Assembly (NCBI GenBank): GCA_023135165.1
Contig: JAGLTS010000019.1
Coordinates: 1 to 62,374 of the forward strand
Direction of reading: 5' to 3'
Length of the DNA stretch: 62,374 bases
Source: Phycisphaerales bacterium
GTDB lineage: Bacteria > Planctomycetota > Phycisphaerae > Phycisphaerales > JAGLTS01
Position 1 is the stretch's first letter. Each line of letters opens with the position of its first letter. The notes beneath the pieces were generated by a model. The model was not told the origin of the DNA, did not search any database, and saw only the letters and a list, made by a program, of their open reading frames with translations. A program made the translations under genes and the position numbers. This document shows, in pieces, positions 1 through 8,335 of this stretch.

Positions 1-3000
1 CCCGTCAAGCCAGTAGTCGATCGGCGACGCTTTGGCGATCAGTTGGCCGCCCGTCAGCGATAACAGATTGACGGTCATCGGCGCTCCGACAATATCGTCA
101 CCGGTGTCGCCGGTGACGATGCCGAGCGAGGGTCCAAGGCGCGTCGGACCGACGCCGCTGACCTGCGTTCGACCGAGGTCGCCCTTCGTGATTTCGAGGT
201 TGTTGAGGCTGAACGCATCGACCGCGACAAGATCGCCGCCCGGCGTCGTGTTCTTAATGCGATTGAGTACCACGCCGTCACCTGCGTCGGCCTCCGGATC
301 AACAAAGACCTCGATGCGGTAGACATCCACCTCACCGGGTCCGGTGATGATGATGTTTGATTCCTCGCTTGCACTCTGCACGCGAATGCGACCGATCGAC
401 GTGACCGCGTCCTTGCGATCGCTGCGGATCACGAGATTCGCACCATCCGCCAGCACCACGTCGATACGAGCGATGGCGACGCCTTCCGAGCCGTCCACCT
501 CAAAGAACGTCACCGCTCCGATCGAATTCTCCGACCCGCCGGTGATTCGTATCGTGACTTCAGCACCGGAATCATCGGTAAAGGAAAGCGGTGAGCCGGG
601 AACCAGATCGACCACGAAGGTGCCTGGGAGGCCGTCGACCATCGAGTTGGGGATGTCCAGGAACCGGATGTCGCTGCCTGTCCCCGTCGTGAAGACCGGG
701 TTGTCGCCGCGGATGCCGATAAGCGGCTCGGCGAAATCGACCTCCTCTTCGGCCTCATCCTCCTGTCTGCTGAAGACATCGACGGTGAGCAGATCGAACA
801 TGCCTCGCTCGCCGATGGTGAAGAACGCAGCATCGCCGAACAATTGTTCACCGATATGGACCGTGCCGATGCTGTCCTGCACCTCGATGCCGCCGGTGCG
901 AGAGGTGACTCGATCGTTCGCCCCCGCCCCTGTTGACTCGCCGGCAAAGCTGCCCCACAGATCCATGTAGGCGAGGCTGTCGGCGAAGATGTAGGACGCC
1001 CAGAAGTCACCGACGTTCTCGATGTCATCTTCCCCGGTCCACGTGGAGTAACCGACGTAGACGGTGCCGACCGCCCCCGGCGCATTGATCGTCGTGCCGA
1101 TCATGTCGCCGCCGACGGTGATGCCGTAGATGTTGTTTGCGGAGGTGATGCCATCCACGATGGCGCCTTCGCCGGGCAGCGTGCTGAAACCGAACAGCGC
1201 CGCGACATCCTCGATATCGGCGCCATCCATGCCCTCATACGACCCGAGCGGTTCCGCGGCTGCCTGCCCGGCGGCGATGTGGCCGATGTTGCCGCCGATC
1301 GTCTGGATGGCGCCGCTGCCTTGGAGAATCGTCATCGCCCCGCTGCGGACCTGGCCCAGCGTCACCGGTGCGATGCCCTGCAATTTGATGGTGTAGGGGA
1401 TCGTCGTCACGGTGTTCGAGCCTGCGATTCGCAGGTAGAACACACCGGTGTGCGGCGCCGTGAATGTGAACTGTGACTCGCCTCGCTCGAGCGATGCGAG
1501 GATCCGCTCATCCCGATCGACGATGTACACAGAGGGTTTGCGGCCGAGAACCTGCTCGTCGAATGCGAAGAACTCGTTGGCCAGCTTGATTCCGACCTGA
1601 GAGCCGCCATCCGCGGCGAAGGAGTAGTAGTCCACGAGATCGACGCCGTCGTTCAGCCAGCCGGCGATGGACACGGATGTGGCGGTACCGCCCACGAACT
1701 GCGCTTCGCTGATCGTGTCGTTGCGCAACGGCGCCGAGCCCATTGTGTACAGCGCCATTCCGCGACGGCAGCAGTTCGCTTCAACGGGATCGTGGTACGT
1801 GTATCCCTCGAACGCCACCGCAGGCGTGCGGAAGTAAGAATGCTGCATGTTTGGATAGCTGACGAGCGGGCCGGGGCCGACGTGCACCTGCGTGTCGCCT
1901 TCCTGCCACACCTCATACTCAATGCACCGAAGTTGGTCGATCGAGGGCCGATTCACCGGATCGCCCGTCTCACCGAGGACCGTCACCTGCGAGAAGAGCG
2001 CGCCGCCCACCGTCAGTTCGCGGAGCATTCGACCGACCTGAATCGTGTTGAGCGTCGAGTCGATCTGGTAATCGCCCTCAGGGTCGTCACCCTCGTCGAT
2101 GTCAGTTGATGGGCTTCCATCGCCCGAACCGATCCAGCCGGAGTCCGTCGCGACGTGGATCAGGCCCGCATCGCCGTCGATGATCAGATCACCGCCGAGG
2201 AAGCCCACGGAGAACGTCGTGATCCCGCCGCTGATCTCGTTGCGACCGAAGACCCGGCCGTCCCAGACGATGCGACCGATCGATTGATCGTCATCGGCCT
2301 TGAATCCCTGGTCCGGATGGCGGTAGCCCGTTCGGTAGGAAGCGTTGTAGGCATCGGCATCCATGGTGAACGGCCTGGGAGTCAGCGACCCGAGCATGAG
2401 CGAACCGACGCCTTCGGGGTATTCCACCAAGGCTCCGGATTCCGCGTCGGCAGCCAGCATGTCGAGCGGATACCCCGTTGATTGCAGCGGCGCCTCCATT
2501 TGGAAGCCCGCCAGGATCGGGCTGTTCACGTAGATCAGCTCGTCACCGCCCCCCCGGAAGTTTGTGTTGATGATCCCCGCCTGCACGGTCAACCGTGTGT
2601 TCTCGTCTGCCCCGATGAACCTGATCGTGCCGATCCCGTCGTTGAAGATCGGGATAAGATCCGGTTCGCCCTCGATCTGCAGCAGCACCTGCACATTCCG
2701 CATCGCGGTGTCGTTGTCGATCTCGTAGGGCGAGGCGTTGTCGGCGCGGGTCACGATCAACTCGGGAACCGGGACTTCCTCATCCCCGGTCGGCGAACTC
2801 AGCGCTTCGCCGCCGACGTCGGCGACAACGACGTCGATGTACCGGATGGTGGGCAGATCAGGCGCGACGTCCAGGAACCCGTCACTGGTGTCGTGCTCGA
2901 GCGGCAGGCCGAAGATCCGGCCGTGCCTGAGGAACTCGGTCTCGGCATACCCCAGCAGCGGCGCGTTGAGATACCGGCCGGTCATCGGATCCCAGACGCC

Positions 3001-5454
3001 GATGACAAGCTGCTCGGCTTCATACTGGGCATCCCAGCGCCCATCCATCGTATAGACGCTGCCCCGTGTGGCGACAGCCTTCAGCTCATCCTCCGTAGCG
3101 CCGTTGAGCGGATCGATGGAAGCGACGACCAGATCGAGGAAGTCGATGTCCTCGCCCAGGCGTTGATCGGTGGCGGGGTTCACGGAGGCGATGGCAATGC
3201 GGCTGGGGCCGCGGAAGAACGGGTCGATCAGCATGGCATACAACGGATTGCCGTTCGTCAGGATCGGTGTGGGCTGATTCGTCAGGAACGTGTCCTCGAG
3301 GAAGTCGGGCTGGACGCCTGCACGGTTGCCGTCGAAGTCCTCGAAGAGCGAGCCTGAGCCGTTGCCCCAGAAGATCGCGAGACCGCCTGGAATGATCGTG
3401 TTGGCCAGGGCCACGCCGCCTGATGTCGTCACCGTCGTACCCGGATAGACGTTGCCCGTCAGCGCAATGGCGATGTCCACGTTGCCATCCAGGTCGATGT
3501 CCATGGCGGCTGCGTGGTGCGGGTTGCTGTCGTCGCCGATCGGGTCGTAGATGCCGTCCGGCATGCCGAACACGGCGTCGATGTCCGCCGAGGCGCTGTA
3601 GTACTGGTCCGGTCGCTGCGTGCTGAAGATGCTGCTCGGATCGCGGAAGCCGTCGCCGTTGCCGTCCGGCTCGCCGAAGCCGGCTGCGGTGCCGTCGCCC
3701 AGGAAGACCCACAGGTCGTCCGAACCTTCGTTCGTGACGATAAAGTCCACATCAGCATCCGCATTCACATCCGCGAGCGTCAGGCTCGTCGGAGCTTCGC
3801 CCACCGGGTAGATCCCAGCCGTGCTGAAGGTGTCGGAGAGCGTGAAGCTCAACACCGGCGCGGGCATCCCGTCAGCGCTTGTGATGCGATACGGCGCAAG
3901 CGCATCGAGTTCCTCAAGCTCCTCCGGCGCCAAGTCGGATTCATCGATCCCAAAGAGCCGGTGATTGCCCTGAAGACGGAAGTCGATGTGGTGATCGCCG
4001 CTGGTCGCCGCGTCGATGACCCGGGCGTCATTCATAAGCCCCAAGCCGATCTGGTAGGCCCGGTTCAACGGCGTCGTTTCTGAGATGAACGGGTTGGCAT
4101 CGGTGTCGGCGCGCGAGTAGTCCTCGTTCTCGAAGTCGCTGACCACCGCGTCGCCGTCGGGCTGGTTGTCATCCGCGAGGAACAGGTTGACCTGGTAGCC
4201 CATGTCGGCGGCCGGCTGATTCGGCTCGACCACGGTGAGCAACGTCTTGACGACATGCTGCCCCGACAGATACACCGCATCCAGCAGGATCTGAGGCAAC
4301 TGGAACGTCAGGTAGCCCCGCAAGGTGTCGCCGGAGAGACGACCGACGGACAGAAGCGTGTCGCCGACGGCACCCAAGGCGTCCCCGTCGTCGTCGTTGT
4401 CCGAGTCGATGAGCACGCGGTCCGACGTTGAGCCGAAGATCGTGAACACGCGCTGGCTGCCCTGCGAGACGACCTGCTGGATCGTCTCATCGCCGTAGCA
4501 CAAGACCCAGATGTTATGAGCGGCGTCAACAGCCACATCGACCGGCTGGTCGCCGACGTCGATCAGCGTGCCGGTGTCGAACCCGTCGAAGTTGTCCTGA
4601 TCCGCATCTTCGCCGACGGGAGTCGTACCGAGATTCGTGAAGACCGCGACATTGTCGGTGTTGCGGAACGCGACGATGATCTCTGGGAAGTCATCACCAT
4701 CCATATCCTCAACCGCCAGGGCGCTCGCTCCGGATGTGCCCCCCGGATAGGAGATCTGCCACTGCGCCGGGAATTCGTTTCCATCCTCATCCGTGTTCGT
4801 GTAGTCACCGAACGTCCCATCCGGCTCCGCGGGTTCGTCTTCCTCGACGTCGTAGGGTTCTCCCAGGCCGTAGCGGATGGTGACGCAGAACGTGCCTTGG
4901 TTGTTCACGGTAACGATGTCCAGCAGGCCGTCATCGTTGACGTCAATGACGACCGACTCGATCGAGGTCATGCCCGTCGAGTACGCCGCTGACCCATTCG
5001 GCGTAAAGACGAACTCATCCTCCTCGTTGACCGCCCCATCAGCGTTTGCGAGAATGCCCTCGAACGTCGTGCGAGGCGGCGCGAGGCTCGCCGGCTGGGG
5101 ACGGAAGTAGAGGTCTCGCCCGTGCAGATCCTTGATCTCCACCTGAGCGCCGGGCGTCCCGGACAAGATGAAGCGGATGCCCACCGCGCGCTCCTCGACC
5201 GTGGGGATGTTCGTCGGGTCGGCAGGATCGGGCATGAACGGCTGCGTGTAGTACGTGAAGAACACAGCCTCGGGCACGTAGTCCAGGTCAAGAGCGGCGC
5301 CTGACAGCGGATCGTCCGCATCGGGGACGGTCAGCACCGTCAGCAGACGACGCGCTTCGAGCGACTCGAAGACCGGGTTCTCAGCCGATGAACGGGACCG
5401 ATCGGTACGGACCGTGGAACGGCGTGACGAACGACGATACGGGCTCTTAGCCAT
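1..5454 (-). CDS. giant LEPR-XLL/FG-GAP/PPC-type surface protein, C-terminus cut by window edge
   Basis: The reading frame stays open from the ATG at 5454 to base 1, giving at least 1,818 residues with no stop seen. It is preceded by a GGAAGGAAAGG-type ribosome site. Residues about 30-40 read FESLEARRLL, the LEPR-XLL-type N-terminal motif of very large planctomycete exported proteins. FG-GAP/VCBS-like Asp-rich repeats (DVNDDGLLDIVTV near 170, DMDGDDFPEIIVAF near 247, DVNADADVDFIVT near 560, DIDLDGNVDIAIALTG near 650) suggest calcium-binding propeller blades. Around 1,240-1,360 a segment with the pattern NDT..A and DYYSF...YFLRI resembles a bacterial pre-peptidase C-terminal (PPC) domain. The remainder is beta-rich and Asp/Gly/Thr-rich. 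Inferred role: secreted or surface-attached structural or adhesive protein. No catalytic domain is recognised, and the missing C-terminus hides any sorting signal. Confidence 0.85.
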   Translation of the reverse strand, partial: MAKSPYRRSSRRSTVRTDRSRSSAENPVFESLEARRLLTVLTVPDADDPLSGAALDLDYVPEAVFFTYYTQPFMPDPADPTNIPTVEERAVGIRFILSGTPGAQVEIKDLHGRDLYFRPQPASLAPPRTTFEGILANADGAVNEEDEFVFTPNGSAAYSTGMTSIESVVIDVNDDGLLDIVTVNNQGTFCVTIRYGLGEPYDVEEDEPAEPDGTFGDYTNTDEDGNEFPAQWQISYPGGTSGASALAVEDMDGDDFPEIIVAFRNTDNVAVFTNLGTTPVGEDADQDNFDGFDTGTLIDVGDQPVDVAVDAAHNIWVLCYGDETIQQVVSQGSQRVFTIFGSTSDRVLIDSDNDDDGDALGAVGDTLLSVGRLSGDTLRGYLTFQLPQILLDAVYLSGQHVVKTLLTVVEPNQPAADMGYQVNLFLADDNQPDGDAVVSDFENEDYSRADTDANPFISETTPLNRAYQIGLGLMNDARVIDAATSGDHHIDFRLQGNHRLFGIDESDLAPEELEELDALAPYRITSADGMPAPVLSFTLSDTFSTAGIYPVGEAPTSLTLADVNADADVDFIVTNEGSDDLWVFLGDGTAAGFGEPDGNGDGFRDPSSIFSTQRPDQYYSASADIDAVFGMPDGIYDPIGDDSNPHHAAAMDIDLDGNVDIAIALTGNVYPGTTVTTSGGVALANTIIPGGLAIFWGNGSGSLFEDFDGNRAGVQPDFLEDTFLTNQPTPILTNGNPLYAMLIDPFFRGPSRIAIASVNPATDQRLGEDIDFLDLVVASIDPLNGATEDELKAVATRGSVYTMDGRWDAQYEAEQLVIGVWDPMTGRYLNAPLLGYAETEFLRHGRIFGLPLEHDTSDGFLDVAPDLPTIRYIDVVVADVGGEALSSPTGDEEVPVPELIVTRADNASPYEIDNDTAMRNVQVLLQIEGEPDLIPIFNDGIGTIRFIGADENTRLTVQAGIINTNFRGGGDELIYVNSPILAGFQMEAPLQSTGYPLDMLAADAESGALVEYPEGVGSLMLGSLTPRPFTMDADAYNASYRTGYRHPDQGFKADDDQSIGRIVWDGRVFGRNEISGGITTFSVGFLGGDLIIDGDAGLIHVATDSGWIGSGDGSPSTDIDEGDDPEGDYQIDSTLNTIQVGRMLRELTVGGALFSQVTVLGETGDPVNRPSIDQLRCIEYEVWQEGDTQVHVGPGPLVSYPNMQHSYFRTPAVAFEGYTYHDPVEANCCRRGMALYTMGSAPLRNDTISEAQFVGGTATSVSIAGWLNDGVDLVDYYSFAADGGSQVGIKLANEFFAFDEQVLGRKPSVYIVDRDERILASLERGESQFTFTAPHTGVFYLRIAGSNTVTTIPYTIKLQGIAPVTLGQVRSGAMTILQGSGAIQTIGGNIGHIAAGQAAAEPLGSYEGMDGADIEDVAALFGFSTLPGEGAIVDGITSANNIYGITVGGDMIGTTINAPGAVGTVYVGYSTWTGEDDIENVGDFWASYIFADSLAYMDLWGSFAGESTGAGANDRVTSRTGGIEVQDSIGTVHIGEQLFGDAAFFTIGERGMFDLLTVDVFSRQEDEAEEEVDFAEPLIGIRGDNPVFTTGTGSDIRFLDIPNSMVDGLPGTFVVDLVPGSPLSFTDDSGAEVTIRITGGSENSIGAVTFFEVDGSEGVAIARIDVVLADGANLVIRSDRKDAVTSIGRIRVQSASEESNIIITGPGEVDVYRIEVFVDPEADAGDGVVLNRIKNTTPGGDLVAVDAFSLNNLEITKGDLGRTQVSGVGPTRLGPSLGIVTGDTGDDIVGAPMTVNLLSLTGGQLIAKASPIDYWLDG

Positions 5455-5909
5455 GACCCTTTCCTTCCGTCTCGAAGCGGTGGTGACCCATAAGGGTTCT
5501 TTCCGCAGCTTCGCTGAGTTCGGATCCAATGATCCGCCGACCCGCGCCGCTTTCAGCACCATCCCCACCCATCCATCCGGGGACAGGTGTGCGGGCATCA
5601 TGGTCTGCGGGCACGTTCATCATGAACAACAGAATCCAGTGCAACCGGGGCGTTCACTGGCGAAATCGGTGTGGTCGGAAACTACTCCAACCCCTGGGCG
5701 CACGCAAGGTCGCGTGAGCGCAACATCCGGCCGATCCACATCGAATCGAACGCGGAGCACTGCCATCGTACTGCACCCGACCTCCCAATTCCCGTCGGAG
5801 TCTCCACACATCGAATTCGATCCATGCACCACGCCCGATTCGTCGCACCTCGCCGCATCCGTCGGGTACATTCTTGAGAGCGGAAACGCCCAGATGTGAG
5901 CGCCCCGAC
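5455..5909. other. 455-bp intergenic region between divergent genes
   Basis: This region separates the minus-strand surface protein from the plus-strand kinase, so promoters for both should lie here. I see no convincing sigma-70 box pair, no RNA gene and no conserved small protein. A TTG at 5874 is in frame with the kinase but has no ribosome site; the ATG at 5910 is preferred. Confidence 0.5.
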
Positions 5910-8327
5910 ATGCTCGATGACGACCCGACCGACATCCCGACAATCCCGGAAATCCCCGGTTGGACGATCATCGACATGCTCGGCCGAGGCGGCATGGGGG
6001 CTGTCTACCGGGCGCGATCCAAGACCGTCAACCAGCTCATGGCGCTGAAGGTCATCGACCGCGTCTACGCCGACCAACCCGCCTTTCGACGCTACTTCGT
6101 GCGCGAAATCAGCACCACCGTCGCGCTGCATCACCCCCACATCCTGCCGATCCTCAACTACTCGCCTGATCCCGAGGCAGGCCCGCTCTACCTCGCCACG
6201 CCGATCGTCGGGAGCGACGTCTGCCGATCGCTGGCCGACCTGCTGCACCTCCAGGGTAGGCTTGACCCCGTGACCACCGCGTCGCTGCTGGCGCAGGTCT
6301 GCGAGGCGCTCGACTACGCCCACCGCCACCACCCCGCCGTCGTCCACCGCGACCTCAGCCCGTCGAACATCCTCCTGAATGTGACGGATGACGGGCAGCA
6401 CGAGGCCCTGCTTGCCGACTTCGGCATCGCCTATCCACTTCAAGACGAAGCCCGGACCGCTGTCACCCAGTCGGGCAGCGTCGTTCCCGGTGCGGGCAAG
6501 CCGCTCTACATGGCCCCAGAGCAGTTCGACGATGTCGAGTTCGGCCCGATCACGCCCAGGACCGACCTCTACCAGCTCGGGATCGTCGCCTACGAGTGCC
6601 TGACCGGCGAGCTGCCCTACCGCGAGACGAACCCAATCCGGCTGAGCGACTGCCACCGCCGATCCCCTTTGCCGCCGCTCACCGATGTCCAATGCACCAG
6701 CGCCGCGATGCGAGCGCTCGTCAGCGAACTGATGGCCAAGCAGCCCGGAGACAGGCCGGCCGACGCGGCGACGGTTCGTGATCGCCTGCGCGCGATCAGT
6801 GGTGAGCCGCCGATGACAGCCGCCCCGGCGACGACGTCGGCAACGCTGGTCCAGGCAACAACAACCCCCACGACCTTGAGCGCAGTCCGCCCCCGGCGGA
6901 CCCCAGGCGGACCCACAACCCCATCCAGGCCCACCGGAGGCGCCTCACCTCCACCGGCAGCCCCGCCAACCACGATGCCGAGGCGTCGCAGCAGGCTTGC
7001 AGGGCTGCTCGCCACCGCGATCACCGCCGTCGTGTTCATCACCGTCGCGATTGCTGTCTATGTGCTCATCGTCCAGCCGGGCAGTACGCAGCCGATCGAT
7101 CCATCACCCATCGCGGCGCACGATGATGTTGAGCCGCCGAGTGACAGCACCGACCAGTCCGTGGCAGATGTGCCACCGGCTGAGGCCCCGGTCGAGCCGC
7201 CGGATGAGCACATCGCATCGCGCGATGAACCGGCGGATATGCCGGCGAATCAACCAGCGACTGACCCGTCGGACGAACCGGTGGGCGAGCCTGAGGATGA
7301 GCCTGCGGACGAATCAGCCGGGGCCCCGCCTCCGGTCTCACCCCAGCCCGTAGCAGCCCTCGACCCCGGGCCGCAGCGAGAGCGATGGCGAGCACTGCGA
7401 CGCCAGGTCGTCGGCCCGACGGATGAACTCGACCGACTCGCTGAACCTGCTGAGCAACTCTGGCAGCAGGCGAAGACCGCCAATCGCGAAAACGACCCCG
7501 CCCTGGCGGCTGAGCGGCGCACCGAGTCCGAGGAGGCCTTCGAGGATGCGATCATCGCCTGGAGGAACAACGCGCCTCGCTCGCTCGTCATCCACATCAA
7601 GGAAAAGCAGCAGCCGGAGGTTCGACTCACACTGACGCAGCCCGGCACGGATGACCCGCCGATCGAGATCACGATCCGCACGGAGGATCAGACCCACCGC
7701 CTGACGCATGCGGGCGACCCGCCCCGCCGCCTCACCGGCACGTGGCACATCGCAGCAGCGACGAAACACGGCTTCCACACGTGGTTCGCCCGCGACTTTT
7801 TCCTCGGCGACGCACGCTACCCGGAATTCCCCGAGGCAGGCACGGACGACTCCATCACGATCGAACCGCTCACCGATGCACAGACCCGCCTCGCCGGTAC
7901 ATACCAGGCCCAGGCCGACACGCTCGCATCGTGGGATCTTCAGATGGCCGCAGTGCAGCAGATCCTCGACGGTGAGCAGCGCAAGCGCATCGTGGACGAA
8001 GCGCGGAAGTGGGATGAAGCGCTTGAGGAGTTGGAGGACACCCAGCAGCGGCAAAGGGCGATGGGCGAGCTGCTGGAGTTGAGCCGTGAGTGGTCGGAGT
8101 ATGTGAAAAACCCGATCGACGATCTCACCGGGGCGCTTCTCGACGAGCAGGATGAGTCCTCACCTTGGATGACACTGCTCCGGACGACGACCGCGCTTGC
8201 CCAGGCCGACGCTTCATCACGCATCACACTCGCCCAGCTTGGCGAGATGCGCCGCCGGGTCGAAGCGATCGTGCGCGATGTCGAGCAGCTCGACCCGAAG
8301 CACATCAGAGACAAGCATCGCCGATAG
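5910..8327 (+). CDS. membrane Ser/Thr protein kinase (PknB-like) with C-terminal extracytoplasmic domain
   Basis: About 805 residues from ATG 5910. The kinase domain occupies residues about 17-295: glycine loop GRGGMG 25-30, Lys47 in ALKVI, Glu66, catalytic HRD 146-148, DFG 170-172 and APEQ near 202-205. The catalytic loop is HRDLSPSN, with Ser where most Ser/Thr kinases have Lys (HRDLKPxN). From memory, HRDxSPxN variants are common in bacterial kinases, so activity is not excluded. A Pro/Thr linker (about 300-360) contains a copy of a dispersed repeat (6861-6922). One transmembrane helix at about 363-388 is followed by an acidic Pro/Glu-rich stretch and a mostly helical C-terminal part of about 400 residues that I do not recognise. 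The FHA-ABC transporter gene starts 8 bp downstream, so its FHA domains are the obvious candidate targets. Confidence 0.9.
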   Translation: MLDDDPTDIPTIPEIPGWTIIDMLGRGGMGAVYRARSKTVNQLMALKVIDRVYADQPAFRRYFVREISTTVALHHPHILPILNYSPDPEAGPLYLATPIVGSDVCRSLADLLHLQGRLDPVTTASLLAQVCEALDYAHRHHPAVVHRDLSPSNILLNVTDDGQHEALLADFGIAYPLQDEARTAVTQSGSVVPGAGKPLYMAPEQFDDVEFGPITPRTDLYQLGIVAYECLTGELPYRETNPIRLSDCHRRSPLPPLTDVQCTSAAMRALVSELMAKQPGDRPADAATVRDRLRAISGEPPMTAAPATTSATLVQATTTPTTLSAVRPRRTPGGPTTPSRPTGGASPPPAAPPTTMPRRRSRLAGLLATAITAVVFITVAIAVYVLIVQPGSTQPIDPSPIAAHDDVEPPSDSTDQSVADVPPAEAPVEPPDEHIASRDEPADMPANQPATDPSDEPVGEPEDEPADESAGAPPPVSPQPVAALDPGPQRERWRALRRQVVGPTDELDRLAEPAEQLWQQAKTANRENDPALAAERRTESEEAFEDAIIAWRNNAPRSLVIHIKEKQQPEVRLTLTQPGTDDPPIEITIRTEDQTHRLTHAGDPPRRLTGTWHIAAATKHGFHTWFARDFFLGDARYPEFPEAGTDDSITIEPLTDAQTRLAGTYQAQADTLASWDLQMAAVQQILDGEQRKRIVDEARKWDEALEELEDTQQRQRAMGELLELSREWSEYVKNPIDDLTGALLDEQDESSPWMTLLRTTTALAQADASSRITLAQLGEMRRRVEAIVRDVEQLDPKHIRDKHRR
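6861..6922 (+). repeat. dispersed palindromic element, copy 1, inside the kinase gene
   Basis: The core contains ACCTTGAGCGCAG, then TCCGCC and GGCGGA half-sites, preceded by an ACCCCCACG word. It matches the copies at 32243 and 56833. It is read in frame as a Thr/Pro-rich stretch (TTPTTLSAVRPRRTPGGP) in the linker between the kinase domain and the membrane helix. This copy lacks the GAAA of the other two and carries a second GGCGGACCCAC. Confidence 0.7.
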
Positions 8328-8335
8328 GTTCCGCC

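Noticed and set aside
2482-3357. 291-codon plus-strand frame
   Set aside because: Antisense to the LEPR-XLL surface protein, whose frame is open and motif-rich throughout.
5682-6692. 336-codon minus-strand frame over the kinase start
   Set aside because: Antisense to the kinase catalytic domain; no family resemblance.
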